Part shown: piece after piece, positions 44,951 to 54,104 of the stretch
How positions within the stretch are numbered: the stretch's first letter is position 1
How the letters are laid out: the number at the start of each line of letters is the position of its first letter
Translations under genes and position numbers: made by a program
Notes under the pieces: model-generated
Database searches by the model: none
The model's input: the letters and a program-made list of their open reading frames with translations, nothing else
Told to the model about the DNA's origin: nothing
Assembly: GCA_937925715.1 (NCBI GenBank)
Contig: CALAMG010000017.1
Coordinates: forward strand, 237,840-301,839
DNA from: an uncultured Collinsella sp.
GTDB lineage: Bacteria; Actinomycetota; Coriobacteriia; Coriobacteriales; Coriobacteriaceae
Direction: 5' to 3'
DNA: 64,000 nt

Positions 44951-45106
44951 ATCAAAAGTAGTGCAGATTACGGGGCTTAATTGGTGATGCCCGGCCACAG
45001 CAAAAATGGTTTTAATAAAACCGCAGGTAGATGGCTTGCTGAAATTTGCAAATTACTGGAATGGATAGAGGTTGTCAATTCAGCCCCGTAATCCGGCAGA
45101 GTTTTG
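44951..45106. repeat. Hairpin element with conserved core and private stem, copy A
   Basis: Aligns without gaps over its first 81 positions with copy B at 49069. The core TAAAACCGCAGGTAGA (45016-45031) is identical. Arms 44966-44983 and 45076-45093 pair at 17 of 18 positions, but their sequence differs from the arms of copy B. Confidence 0.72.
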
Positions 45107-45150
45107 AAATGTTACAAACTTTGCATCAGCCCGAAATCCGATCTATAGAA

Positions 45151-45218
45151 AAGTTGCGGTGAAATAGGGATTGAATAGCGGCTTTAAACCGCCAAACAGT
45201 CCTTATTTCACCGCAACT
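45151..45218. repeat. Dispersed palindromic repeat, copy 3 (68 bp)
   Basis: AAGTTGCGGTGAAATA and TATTTCACCGCAACT pair perfectly; an inner GCGG/CCGC hairpin encloses CTTTAAA. The 31 bases after the left end match copy 2 exactly. The whole element can form one long stem-loop. Confidence 0.88.
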
Positions 45219-45252
45219 CATAAGGAAACCTGGGCAGCGGGACCGCTTGTCG

Positions 45253-45489
45253 CTAGTGGTTGTGTGGGCAGTTGGCGCAGCAGCCGCTTGTGGCGCTGGT
45301 GCTGGAGCCGCCGCTTCGCTGGTCGGTGTTGTAGAAACCGCTACCCTCAAACTTGATGCCGCTGGCCGAGAACGTCTTGGCCGCCGGGGCGCCGCAGCTC
45401 GGGCAAACGACCTCGGGAGTCTCGGACATGGGATGCTCAACCTCAAACACGTTGCCGCAGCTCGAGCACTTGTAATCGTAGCGCGCCAT
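45253..45489 (-). CDS. FmdB-family zinc ribbon protein
   Basis: A 78-residue protein with two CxxC pairs, YKCSSCGNVFEV and VVCPSCGAPA, forming a zinc ribbon of the FmdB/putative regulatory type, and a second Cys-rich tail (SGCCANCPHNH). The tail is Gly/Ser-rich before the last cysteines. Function is unknown for the family. AAAGGAAG precedes the ATG. It follows the GH13-GH77 gene on the same strand but is separated from it by a terminator. Confidence 0.88.
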   Translation of the reverse strand: MARYDYKCSSCGNVFEVEHPMSETPEVVCPSCGAPAAKTFSASGIKFEGSGFYNTDQRSGGSSTSATSGCCANCPHNH

Positions 45490-45507
45490 AATACTTCCTT
45501 TTCAGCA

Positions 45508-45533
45508 CAAAGCGGGCAGATCGCTCTGCCCGC
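45508..45533 (-). terminator. Probable terminator of the GH13-GH77 gene
   Basis: GCGGGCAG (45512-45519) pairs with CTGCCCGC (45526-45533) around a 6-base loop; the minus strand continues TTTGTG. It lies 45 bases after the stop. Confidence 0.7.
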
Positions 45534-45577
45534 ATAAATTCAAACGTCTGTAACTGTACCCTATATCGGGGGTTTTA

Positions 45578-48500
45578 TCACGCTTCGCCCCAGAATCTAT
45601 GGTTGTTGCGCAGGAGCTGTGCTGTTTTATTCTCAGCGGCTGCAATGTCCGCCTCGTCAGCCTGCCAGGTCCAGTTGCCCGTGGCCACGCCCGGAACGTT
45701 CATACGCGCGTCGTCGCCAAGCCCCAGGACATCCTGCAGCGGCATCATCACCAGGGGAGCGTCGCTTGCCAGCGCGTCGCTCATCAGCTTGGCCGCAAAC
45801 TCAACACCGCTCGGCTCGTCGCCGCCGGCAAAGGAACGCGTGCACCAACCGGCGAGCGTCGAGGTGTCGTGCGTCGACGTGTACAGAATCTTGCCGGGCG
45901 TGGGGTGCACGCCGCAACGGACGTCGTAATCGCTAAACTCCAGCACGTCCATGCCGGGGAAACCGCAGGTCGAAGCCATGGCGCGAACACCGGGCGTCAG
46001 ATAGACCAAGTCCTCAGCGATAAAGTTGAGCGGACCCAGCTCGTCGTAGGCGGTCTGGAACAGGTCCTTGCCCGGGCCCGCCAGCCATCGACCGTCGGCG
46101 CAAGCCTTGCCCGCGGGGATACTAAAGTAGCTGTGGAATCCCAAGAAGTGATCCAAGCGCACGCGATCGTAGAGCGAAAACGCGCGGCGCAAGCGATCCA
46201 TCCACCAGCTATAGCCGTTCTGCTTCATGTGGTCCCAGCGGAACGTCGGGTTGCCCCACACCTGGCCCTCGGGTGCAAAGTTGTCGGGCGGCGCGCCGGA
46301 AATCTCAATCGCCTTGCCGGTATCGGACAGCCAGAAGTTCTCGGGTTCGCTCCACGCGTCTGCCGAATCGTCGGACACGTACATAGGAATATCGCCGATA
46401 ACCTCGATGCCCTTCTTGTGCGCATAGTTCATGAGCTCGCACCAAGCGAGGTCAAAGCGGTACTGCATGTACGCCTGAAGCTCGGCCTCGTTGTGGAAGC
46501 GATTGTCGTCGATCAGATGCTCGTTGTAGCGCGCGACATCTGCCGGCCAATCATGGCGCGAATCGCCTTCAAAGTACTTCTTAACGGCCATGTAGACGCA
46601 GTACTTCTCGAGCCAATCGGCATTGCGATGTTTAAACGCGGTGTACAGCGGATCGGCATCCTCGCCTCCGCGGGCCTTCCAAGTCTCAAAGTCGGCGGCC
46701 AGCTCCTCGTGGCTCTCGGGTAGCAGGTCGATATTGCCTGCAAAGGCCGAAGGACCGGCGTAAGGGGAGCGGAAGAAGTCCGTGGGGTTGACGGGGAGAA
46801 CCTGCCAGTAGCGCATGCCCATGGCGGCCAGATGGTCGATAAAGCGACGCGTGGGCGCACCGATCGTACCGGGCTTGCCGTCGTCGGTCGGCACCGATGT
46901 GATATGGCACACAACACCCGCACCGTGATCGAGCGGCTCCTGCAGGCGCTGCTCGGCGTGGTGATAGATGATCGACGAGCCCAGCGGGTACAGGTCGAGC
47001 GTGACCGTGCCGTTGTGAATCTCGCACTCGTGACCGCTAATCACATCGCTCGCACATTCGCCGAGCGCCGGAATGGTCACGCGATGCGAATTGCGCAGGC
47101 TGCGGTTGATGATGACGGTCGCGGACTCGCCGTCTTTACCGGTACGGCTGTAGGCCAGCACCTCGTCATTGAGCGCAAAGGCCTTGATCTCGCCGTCAAC
47201 CATAAACGGCAGCGCGCGGCGCACAGCAGATGCGTTCTTGACGATTGCAAACGTATCGAAGTCGTGCAGGTCTTCCTTGGTCGGCATGGTGCGGCGATTA
47301 CCCGGATCGGTCAGGCCCTCAAGGCCGTACTCGTCACCGTAATAGATTGAGGGAACGCCCGGGAATGTCATCTGCATAAGCGTCGCGAGCCAAAATCGGC
47401 TCTTGGCCAGGCCCATCGAGTTCTCGTCCAGGCGCCACTTGCTGCGTTCGCTCTCGGGCAGCTGCGACTCGTCAGGGCCGCCGCCGAGCACCGAGATAAT
47501 GCGCGGACGATCGTGGCTCGAAAGCAGATTGAGCGCGCAAGACAGTGCCTCACGCGGATAGTTCTCGCGTAGGGTCTCGATATCCTCGGCTGCCTGGTAG
47601 GCGTTCTTGTAGCCCATCAAAAAGCCGATGACCATGTCGCGGAAGGGGTAATCCATGGCCGAGTCGAGCTCGGAGCCTTGCAGATAGCGACGCAGATGGC
47701 CGTAGCTGATCTTGTTGGAGGCGTCTTCCCAGACCTCGCCGAGCAGCAGTGCATCGGGCTTCTCGGCGAGCACGGCCTTTTTGATCTCGGCTAGGAAATC
47801 GTCGGAAAGCTCGTCGGCCACATCCAGGCGCCAGCCGTGAGCGCCGGCGCGCAGCCATTTTCGAATGACGCCGTCCTTGCCCAGGAGCCGCTCGCGTACC
47901 AGTTCGGAGCTCTCATTAATGGCGGGCATATTGCCCACGCCCCACCAGCAGTCGTATGAGCCGTCCTCGTGGAAATAAAACGCATCGCGCCACGGCGAAT
48001 CCTCGCTCTGCCACGCGCCCACGCCGGGGTAGTTGCCGTAGCGGTTGAAGTAGATCGAATCGTCGCCCGTGTGGTTGAACGCACCGTCCAGAATGATGGA
48101 AATGCCCAGCTTCTCAGCCGCCTCGCACAGCTCAGTAAAGTCCTGCTCAGTGCCCAGAATCGGATCGATCTTGGTGTAATCGGCTGTGTCGTAGCGGTGG
48201 TTGCTCGCGGCTTCAAAAATGGGGTTGAGGTAGATGGCTGTAAAGCCCAGCTCGGCGATGCGAGGCAGGTCTTCCTGGATACCCTTGAGCGATCCGCCGT
48301 AGAAGTCCCAGGTCTTGATGGAGCCGTCCTCGGCGCGCTCGTAAACGGGCGGCTCGTTCCAGTCCTCGACCATCCGGCGCTGGATTCCGTTGCGCGGTTT
48401 TTCGACCTCGGCCAGCGTGCGCTCGCGCCAGTGCTCGTCGCGGGCATAGCGATCGGGGAAGATCTGGTAGACCATTCCGCGCTCGTACCACTCGGGTCGA

Positions 48501-48874
48501 ACTTCGCGGTGCTTGTAGACGGTGACCTGGAATGACGGCACCTCGGCGTAGTCGTAGGTTACACCCTCGCCGCCGGTGCGTCCCTGCGGTGCGCCCAAGC
48601 GGACCTCGGGCTGGCCTTCGATATTGCAGATAAAGCTGTACCAGATAAGACAGGGCTCGGTGCACTCAAGCTCTACGCTAAATATGCCGTCACCTTCGTG
48701 CGTCATGGGATACAGAGACTCACCGATCTCATCGACCCAGGTGCGCAGCGTAAGCGTTGCCTGCGCGGGATCGGCATCCTCTAGAATCACGGAGAGCGAA
48801 AGGGTAGTTCCTGTGGTCACAGCGCCAAACGGAGTGCGAAACTGCGGCAGACGGCTGTTGTGTATCAATCTCAT
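45578..48874 (-). CDS. Fusion of a GH13 alpha-glucosidase/neopullulanase-type enzyme with a GH77 4-alpha-glucanotransferase
   Basis: A 1,098-residue protein with two complete alpha-glucan enzymes. Residues of about 1-650: an N-terminal beta-sandwich, then a GH13 barrel with nucleophile in GWRLDVADE (Asp about 351), acid/base in LLGEVWED (Glu about 380) and LLSSHDRPR (Asp about 454). Residues of about 660-1098: GH77 (MalQ) with RLDHFLGF, IAEDLVYLTPGV and STHDTSTLAGW. Together they could cut branched glucan and re-join the linear oligomers, that is, debranching and recycling. No clear ribosome site precedes the ATG. An 18-bp palindrome, CATGGCCAGCTGGCCATG (48898-48915), lies just upstream and may be an operator. 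Confidence 0.9.
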   Translation of the reverse strand: MRLIHNSRLPQFRTPFGAVTTGTTLSLSVILEDADPAQATLTLRTWVDEIGESLYPMTHEGDGIFSVELECTEPCLIWYSFICNIEGQPEVRLGAPQGRTGGEGVTYDYAEVPSFQVTVYKHREVRPEWYERGMVYQIFPDRYARDEHWRERTLAEVEKPRNGIQRRMVEDWNEPPVYERAEDGSIKTWDFYGGSLKGIQEDLPRIAELGFTAIYLNPIFEAASNHRYDTADYTKIDPILGTEQDFTELCEAAEKLGISIILDGAFNHTGDDSIYFNRYGNYPGVGAWQSEDSPWRDAFYFHEDGSYDCWWGVGNMPAINESSELVRERLLGKDGVIRKWLRAGAHGWRLDVADELSDDFLAEIKKAVLAEKPDALLLGEVWEDASNKISYGHLRRYLQGSELDSAMDYPFRDMVIGFLMGYKNAYQAAEDIETLRENYPREALSCALNLLSSHDRPRIISVLGGGPDESQLPESERSKWRLDENSMGLAKSRFWLATLMQMTFPGVPSIYYGDEYGLEGLTDPGNRRTMPTKEDLHDFDTFAIVKNASAVRRALPFMVDGEIKAFALNDEVLAYSRTGKDGESATVIINRSLRNSHRVTIPALGECASDVISGHECEIHNGTVTLDLYPLGSSIIYHHAEQRLQEPLDHGAGVVCHITSVPTDDGKPGTIGAPTRRFIDHLAAMGMRYWQVLPVNPTDFFRSPYAGPSAFAGNIDLLPESHEELAADFETWKARGGEDADPLYTAFKHRNADWLEKYCVYMAVKKYFEGDSRHDWPADVARYNEHLIDDNRFHNEAELQAYMQYRFDLAWCELMNYAHKKGIEVIGDIPMYVSDDSADAWSEPENFWLSDTGKAIEISGAPPDNFAPEGQVWGNPTFRWDHMKQNGYSWWMDRLRRAFSLYDRVRLDHFLGFHSYFSIPAGKACADGRWLAGPGKDLFQTAYDELGPLNFIAEDLVYLTPGVRAMASTCGFPGMDVLEFSDYDVRCGVHPTPGKILYTSTHDTSTLAGWCTRSFAGGDEPSGVEFAAKLMSDALASDAPLVMMPLQDVLGLGDDARMNVPGVATGNWTWQADEADIAAAENKTAQLLRNNHRFWGEA

Positions 48875-48897
48875 AGTACGGTCCAGTTCAATAGAAT

Positions 48898-48915
48898 CAT
48901 GGCCAGCTGGCCATG
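48898..48915. promoter_or_regulatory. 18-bp perfect palindrome upstream of the GH13-GH77 gene, possible operator
   Basis: CATGGCCAGCTGGCCATG is fully self-complementary and centred 32 bases before the start codon. A TATACT on the minus strand (about 48937-48942) could be the -10, which would place the palindrome just after the transcription start. Confidence 0.5.
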
Positions 48916-48973
48916 GGCTTTACGCACAGGATGTAAGTATATCTGTTGTACACAGGCTGTATAAACAACATCC

Positions 48974-49015
48974 GTTTACCATCGGCGAACGGTTGTCCTA
49001 GAAAATCGTTTTACC
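48974..49015. promoter_or_regulatory. GTTTACC and GTTTTACC sites upstream of the GH13-GH77 gene
   Basis: GTTTACC at 48974-48980 and GTTTTACC at 49008-49015 match the half-sites of the dyads between glgB and the HAD gene (59110-59195). A common glucan-responsive regulator is a possible reader. Confidence 0.4.
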
Positions 49016-49068
49016 ACCCAAATTATCGCGATATTTAAAAACGTCTATACCGATACTATTTGTAGCCA

Positions 49069-49224
49069 ACCAAAAGTACTTCGGTTTACTACGATGAATT
49101 GGATGATCTCAACCACGGTCATTTTGATGATATTAAAACCGCAGGTAGAGGCGTTGCCAATTTCGTAGATTACTCGCCGTGGTCAGCCGGAGCCATTTTG
49201 TTGTAGTAAACCGGGCTTCTTTTT
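49069..49224. repeat. Hairpin element with conserved core and private stem, copy B
   Basis: Carries the same core as copy A, TAAAACCGCAGGTAGA (49134-49149), with the same upstream spacing. Its outer arms, CGGTTTACTAC (49082-49092) and GTAGTAAACCG (49203-49213), pair perfectly and continue with G-T wobbles to about 17 pairs. An inner ACCACGG/CCGTGGT pairing (49112-49118 with 49177-49183) is also present. Confidence 0.72.
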
Positions 49225-49246
49225 ACTAGAGAAGTTCAACCAAGAA

Positions 49247-49275
49247 GAGGGCGCCTGGTTGGGGCGCCCTCTTTT
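49247..49275. terminator. Terminator after glgA, possibly bidirectional
   Basis: GAGGGCGCC (49247-49255) pairs with GGCGCCCTC (49263-49271) around a 7-base loop. T-rich ends exist in both directions (TTCTTGG on minus, TTTTGCG on plus). Confidence 0.8.
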
Positions 49276-49305
49276 GCGTTGAGGATTAAGTTTGAATCGT
49301 CCGAA

Positions 49306-51630
49306 TTAGTGGCGCTTGCGGGTGGCCGTTGCCTTACGGACGGAGGTCTTCTTGGTCGGAGCCTTTTCCTCAGTCTTAGCGGCGGGGGAGACCGGGGCCG
49401 CCTTGGCGGGCTCGGTCTTTGCCGTAGCCTTCGGAGCGGTCTTGACCTCAGCGGTCTTCGGCGCAGGCTTGGCCTTTACTGCGGGCTTGTCCTCGACCTT
49501 AGCCTCTGCCTTAGGAGCAGCAGCCTTGGTCGTGGTCTTCTTGGCCGTCGTTGTAGTGCGCTTGCGCGTGGTGGTCTTGGCGGCCGGCTTGGCCTCGACG
49601 GTTACTTCGGCCTTGGACTCGGCGGGCGTCTCCTCGACTTTGGCGACCGGCTTTGCGGCTGCCTTGGTCGTGGCTGCTTTCGTGGTCGTCTTCGCGGCGG
49701 CCTTCGTAGCGGCAGCCTTGGTCGTCGTCGACTTTGCGGCCGCCGCCTTCTTGGCGGTCGCGGTCGTCTTCTTGGCAGTGGTCTTGGCCGGTGCCTTGAC
49801 GGCGGGCTTGGCCTCGACGGCGGCTTCAGCCTTTACCTCGGGAGCGGCCTCGGCCTCGGCGGCCTTCTTGGCAGCTGCGGTGGTGCGCTTGCGCGTGGTC
49901 GTCGCCTTGGTAGCGGTGTTCTTGGTTGCCGCCGCCTTGGTCGCTGTGGCCTTCTTGGCCGTCGTCTTACGAGTCGTGGTCTTCTTTGCCGCAGGCTTCG
50001 CAGCAGGCTTCACCTTGGGCTCGGGCTCGGGCTCGGGCTCGGGAGTAGCCTCGACCTTCACCTCGGGCTCAGCCTCAACCGGCTTCTCCTCGACCTTGGG
50101 CTCCTCAGCGGCCACCGGCTCAGCAACAGCCTCAGACTCGTCGACAACCGCCACCGGCCTCTCAATCTCCGGATGCATAAAGAAGTACAGGTCCAGATAC
50201 TTATCGGCCGAGCGCGTCCAGCTAAAGTCCTGGCTCATGGCCTGCGTGACCAGCTGGTTCCATGCATCGCGGTTATCCCAGAACAGGCGTGCCGCGCGGA
50301 ACACCGCGTCGCCCATCTCGTCGCCGTTAAAGTTACTAAACGAGAAGCCCGTGCCCTCGCCGGTAAACTCGTTATACGGGATTACAGTGTCCTTCAGACC
50401 ACCGGTCTCGCGCACGATGGGCAGCGTGCCGTAACGCATGGCAATGATCTGCGACAGGCCGCAGGGCTCAAACTTCGAAGGCATCAGGAACATATCGGCG
50501 GCGGCATACATGCGCTGCGACAGCGCCGGATCGAACTCGATGCGTGCGGCCATGGTGCCGGGGTACTTGTCTTGGAAGTAGCGCAGGCCGTCCTCGTAGT
50601 CGCGGTCGCCGGTGCCCAGTACCGCCACCTGCACGCCGCCGGCCAGGATGCGGTCGAGCGCGTACATGACCAGGTCCATGCCCTTTTGGCGCGTCAGGCG
50701 CGTGACCATCACCATGAGCGGGCGGTCGTCGCGAACCTCGAGCCCCAGTTCCTCCTGCAGCTTGGCCTTGCACACGGCCTTGCCGGAACGGTCCTCCACG
50801 GTGTAATTGGCGGCAATGCGCTTGTCGGTCGCCGGGTCAAAGCCCGCCACATCAATGCCGTTGAGGATGCCCTGCAGCGCGTAGGAACGCTCGCGCAGAA
50901 CGCCGTCCAGGCCCTCGCCGAATTCGGGCGTCTGGATCTCGTTGGCATAGGTAGGGCTCACCGTGGTGATGGCGTCGGCATAGCGCAGGGCGCCCAGCAT
51001 GTAGTTGATGCTGCAGGCGTCGCAACGCAGCTGCGAGGCAGCTGCCGGAATATGCGCCACACCCAGGATGTCCTCCATCACGGTGTCGCTAAACTGGCCC
51101 TGGAATGCCACATTGTGGATCGAGAACACGGTCTTGACGCGGTCGTACAGTGGCAGGCCCTGGTAGAACTCGCGCAGGAACACGGGCGCCAGCGCCGTCT
51201 GCCAGTCGTTGCAGTGCAAGATGTCGCACTCAAAGCCGGCCGGCAGGTGCTGTAGGCTCTCGGTGATGGCCTTAGAGAAGAACGCAAAACGCTCGCCGTC
51301 GTCAAAGAAGCCGTACGGATAGTCGCGCGCAAAGTAGCGCTCATTGTCGATGAACATATAGGTGACGCCATCGTGCTCGAGCTTCTCAAGTCCGCAGTAC
51401 TCATTGCGCCAGCCCAGGCTCACGTAAAAGTCGGAGAAGTGCTCCATCTGCGCCTTGTACTCGTCCTTGATGGTGGCGTACTTGGGCACCATCACGATGA
51501 CTTCGGCGCCGGCGCGCACAAGCGCCGCAGGCAGCGAGCCCGCCACGTCGCCCAGGCCACCGGTCTTTACAAACGGTGCGCACTCGGCCGAGGCAAACAC
51601 GATCTGCATCTTTTTGCTGGAATCAGCCAT
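49306..51630 (-). CDS. glgA: Glycogen synthase (ADP-glucose type) with a long histone-H1-like C-terminal tail
   Basis: A 774-residue protein. Residues 1 to about 490 are a normal GT5 glycogen synthase: FASAECAPFVKTGGLGDVAGSLP with the KTGG motif, HNDWQTALAP-like (LHCNDWQTALAPV), and MPSKFEPCGLSQIIAMRYGT with RETGGLKDTV. It adds ADP-glucose to glycogen. Residues of about 491-774 are an added tail: a short acidic stretch (EPEPEPEPKV), then some 230 residues of Lys/Ala/Thr/Pro repeats (AKKTTTRKTTAKK, TTTKAAATKAAAKTTTK, ATRKRH end). GGGAGA sets the start at 51630; the frame continues 14 codons further. Last gene of the glg run. Confidence 0.93.
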   Translation of the reverse strand: MADSSKKMQIVFASAECAPFVKTGGLGDVAGSLPAALVRAGAEVIVMVPKYATIKDEYKAQMEHFSDFYVSLGWRNEYCGLEKLEHDGVTYMFIDNERYFARDYPYGFFDDGERFAFFSKAITESLQHLPAGFECDILHCNDWQTALAPVFLREFYQGLPLYDRVKTVFSIHNVAFQGQFSDTVMEDILGVAHIPAAASQLRCDACSINYMLGALRYADAITTVSPTYANEIQTPEFGEGLDGVLRERSYALQGILNGIDVAGFDPATDKRIAANYTVEDRSGKAVCKAKLQEELGLEVRDDRPLMVMVTRLTRQKGMDLVMYALDRILAGGVQVAVLGTGDRDYEDGLRYFQDKYPGTMAARIEFDPALSQRMYAAADMFLMPSKFEPCGLSQIIAMRYGTLPIVRETGGLKDTVIPYNEFTGEGTGFSFSNFNGDEMGDAVFRAARLFWDNRDAWNQLVTQAMSQDFSWTRSADKYLDLYFFMHPEIERPVAVVDESEAVAEPVAAEEPKVEEKPVEAEPEVKVEATPEPEPEPEPKVKPAAKPAAKKTTTRKTTAKKATATKAAATKNTATKATTTRKRTTAAAKKAAEAEAAPEVKAEAAVEAKPAVKAPAKTTAKKTTATAKKAAAAKSTTTKAAATKAAAKTTTKAATTKAAAKPVAKVEETPAESKAEVTVEAKPAAKTTTRKRTTTTAKKTTTKAAAPKAEAKVEDKPAVKAKPAPKTAEVKTAPKATAKTEPAKAAPVSPAAKTEEKAPTKKTSVRKATATRKRH

Positions 51631-51719
51631 ATTGTCTCCCTGTTGCAATTCGAGAATAGCCGCCTGGCGCAAACCGGGCGGCTATTCTACGTGTTACGAG
51701 CGATGTTGCGGTGCCAAAG

Positions 51720-52847
51720 CTAGCTCGCGTTGGTGATATCAGAAGTTAACGGGGCCTTTCCCAGCACCAGGATGTTCTCGGGCGTGCCGCGAAGCTCGGT
51801 GTTGGTGGGAACCACGTTGTTCTTGTCCAGGATGGCATTCTCAACGCGGGCGCCGCTCTTGATGACGCAGCTCTGGTTGATGATCGAGTTCGTCACCGAG
51901 GCGCCTTCCTCAACCACGACGCCGCGAGACAGGATCGAGTTGCGCACGGTGCCCTTGATGATGCAGCCGGCCGAGATGATCGAGTTGCATGCGTGACTGC
52001 CGGTCGCATAGCGCGAAGGCGGCACGTCGTGAGCCTTGGTCAGGATCGGACGCTCGGGGTCAAAGAGATGGTCGGCCACGGTCTGGTCGAGCAGGTCCAT
52101 GCTGCGGCGATACAGCGACTTCTCGCTAAACACGCCCACGACCTCGCCCTTGTACTCGTAGCTGCACACGTCGATGTTGCCAAAGTCGCCCTGGAGCGCC
52201 TCGAGCAGGTCCAGATAGTCGGCGGCCTGGTAGTGGTCGATGATCTCGAGCAGCGTCTCGCGGTTGACGATGCAGCAGTCCATAGAGGCGTTGTCGCCGT
52301 ACACGACGCCGGCGCTCACGCCCGTCAGGCGGCCGTTCTCGTTGATCTGCAGCTTGGTCTCGTCATCGACGTTGCGCGTGGCCTTGCAGTACACCACAGT
52401 CATCTGGGCACCGGAGTTCTCGTGCGCCTCGATGATGGTGTTGAGGTCCATGTTAAAGATGATGTTGGTGCCCATCATCACAACATAGGGCTTGTCCGAG
52501 CGCTGGAACAGCGTCTTGTTGGAAATGATGTCGCGCAGCAGGAAGCGCATGCCGCCCTTGGTGGTGCCATACGCGTTGCCGGGCACCATGAACAGGCCGC
52601 CCTTCTTGCGGTCCAGGCCCCAGTCCTTGCCCGAGCCCACGTGGTCGATCAGCGAGCGGTAGTTGCCCGGCATGACGACGCCGACGGTCTTAATGCCGGC
52701 ATTCATCATGTTGGACAGCGGGAAGTCGATCAGGCGGTAGCGGCCCAAAAACGGAACGGACGCGATGGGGCGGTCCTTGAGCAGCACACTGCCGTAGGTC
52801 GAAGAGTAGTTAGCGGTGATATAACCGATGGCCTTGCGATTGATCAT
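51720..52847 (-). CDS. glgD: Glucose-1-phosphate adenylyltransferase-like subunit GlgD
   Basis: A 375-residue partner of GlgC. It keeps the nucleotidyltransferase fold and the left-handed beta-helix (hexapeptide repeats ISAGCIIKGTVRNSIL), but lacks the GGxGxRL pyrophosphorylase loop at its N-terminus (MINRKAIGYITANYSSTYGSVL), as is usual for GlgD. It is thought to tune or activate GlgC in a heterotetramer. AAGGGGG places the start at 52847, 5 bases after the glgC stop. Confidence 0.92.
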   Translation of the reverse strand: MINRKAIGYITANYSSTYGSVLLKDRPIASVPFLGRYRLIDFPLSNMMNAGIKTVGVVMPGNYRSLIDHVGSGKDWGLDRKKGGLFMVPGNAYGTTKGGMRFLLRDIISNKTLFQRSDKPYVVMMGTNIIFNMDLNTIIEAHENSGAQMTVVYCKATRNVDDETKLQINENGRLTGVSAGVVYGDNASMDCCIVNRETLLEIIDHYQAADYLDLLEALQGDFGNIDVCSYEYKGEVVGVFSEKSLYRRSMDLLDQTVADHLFDPERPILTKAHDVPPSRYATGSHACNSIISAGCIIKGTVRNSILSRGVVVEEGASVTNSIINQSCVIKSGARVENAILDKNNVVPTNTELRGTPENILVLGKAPLTSDITNAS

Positions 52848-52851
52848 CGGA

Positions 52852-54000
52852 TCATTCCCCCTTCCCGATAACGACGTCATTTCCAACGACGGCCGTATCC
52901 TTGGTGGTATCGACAGAGCCGAGCTTCACGCCCTCTTCGACCGTGGAGTTCTCGCCCAAAATAGCGCGGCAGATGTGCGCGCCGCTCTTAACGTGCGCAC
53001 CCGGCAGCAGCACGGAGTCCTCGACCACGGCGCGCTCCTCGATGATGACATCGGTCGAAAGGATCGAGTGGCGAGCGGTGCCGTAGATCTTGCAGCCGTT
53101 GGAGACCAGGCAGTCGTCCAGGCGACCATCCGGGCCAATGTAGTGCGGCGGACGCGTGGTGATGTTGGACATGATGGGGAAGTGCTTGTCGAACAGATCG
53201 AATTCGGGGTTGTTGCCCAGCAGGTCCATCGAGGTCTCGTGGAAGCTGGCGATGGTGCCGACATCCTTCCAAAAGCCGTGGAACTCGTAGCTGTACAGGC
53301 GCTTGCCCTCGCCGAGCAGCTTGGGGATGATGTCCTTGCCAAAGTCGTGGCTCGAGCGCTGGTCCAGAGCGTCCTCCTCGAGCGCCTCGATCAGCACGTC
53401 GGCCGAGAAGATGTAGATGCCCATGGACGCGAGGTTCGAATCGGGCTTATCGGGCTTCTCGGTGAACTTGGTGATGCGGCCGTCCTCGGGGTCGGTGGTC
53501 AGGATGCCAAAGCGGCTGGCCTCCTCCCACGGCACGGGCATAACGCTCACCGTGAGGTCGGCGTTGTTCTCAATGTGCGTCTTGAGCATCTTGCGGTAGT
53601 CCATGCGATACAGGTGATCGCCCGAAAGAATCAGGACGTACTTGGGGTCGTTGGCCTTGATGTAGTCCAGGTTCTGCGTAATGGCGTCCGCCGTGCCCGC
53701 ATACCAGGCGCCGCCGGTCTGCGTCTCGTACGGCGGCAGGATTGACACGCCGCCGTCGCGGCTGTCCAGATCCCAAGCCTCGCCGGATCCCACATAGGCA
53801 TGCAGCAGGTAGGGGCGATACTGCGTCAGAACGCCCACCGTGTCGATGCCCGAGTTGGAGCAGTTGGAGAGCGAAAAGTCGATAATGCGGAACTTGCCAC
53901 CAAAGCTAACCGCCGGCTTAGCGATCTTTTGGGTGAGTGCCCCCAATCGGCTGCCCTGTCCTCCTGCGAGGAGCATCGCGATGCATTCTTTCTTACTCAT
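52852..54000 (-). CDS. glgC: Glucose-1-phosphate adenylyltransferase
   Basis: A 382-residue ADP-glucose pyrophosphorylase that makes the glucosyl donor of GlgA. It has AMLLAGGQGSRLGALT, GTADAITQNL, VLILSGDHLYRMDY, FTEKP and the beta-helix C-terminus. AAGGAG precedes the ATG. A GC-rich hairpin without a T-run (54041-54069) lies between glgP and this gene and could set relative mRNA levels. Confidence 0.94.
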   Translation of the reverse strand: MSKKECIAMLLAGGQGSRLGALTQKIAKPAVSFGGKFRIIDFSLSNCSNSGIDTVGVLTQYRPYLLHAYVGSGEAWDLDSRDGGVSILPPYETQTGGAWYAGTADAITQNLDYIKANDPKYVLILSGDHLYRMDYRKMLKTHIENNADLTVSVMPVPWEEASRFGILTTDPEDGRITKFTEKPDKPDSNLASMGIYIFSADVLIEALEEDALDQRSSHDFGKDIIPKLLGEGKRLYSYEFHGFWKDVGTIASFHETSMDLLGNNPEFDLFDKHFPIMSNITTRPPHYIGPDGRLDDCLVSNGCKIYGTARHSILSTDVIIEERAVVEDSVLLPGAHVKSGAHICRAILGENSTVEEGVKLGSVDTTKDTAVVGNDVVIGKGE

Positions 54001-54104
54001 CGATTTCTCCTTCTGTCATCGATGTTTCTAACCCATTAGCGGTGGGCACGGCGCCTGGTCGCGCCCACCGAATAATGCCGTGCGGCAAAGGGAGCTCGCG
54101 GCCT

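Noticed and set aside
49316..50434. 372-codon plus-strand frame opposite the end of glgA
   Set aside because: It mirrors the Lys/Ala/Thr repeats of the GlgA tail; there is no ribosome site, and the composition reflects the repeats only.
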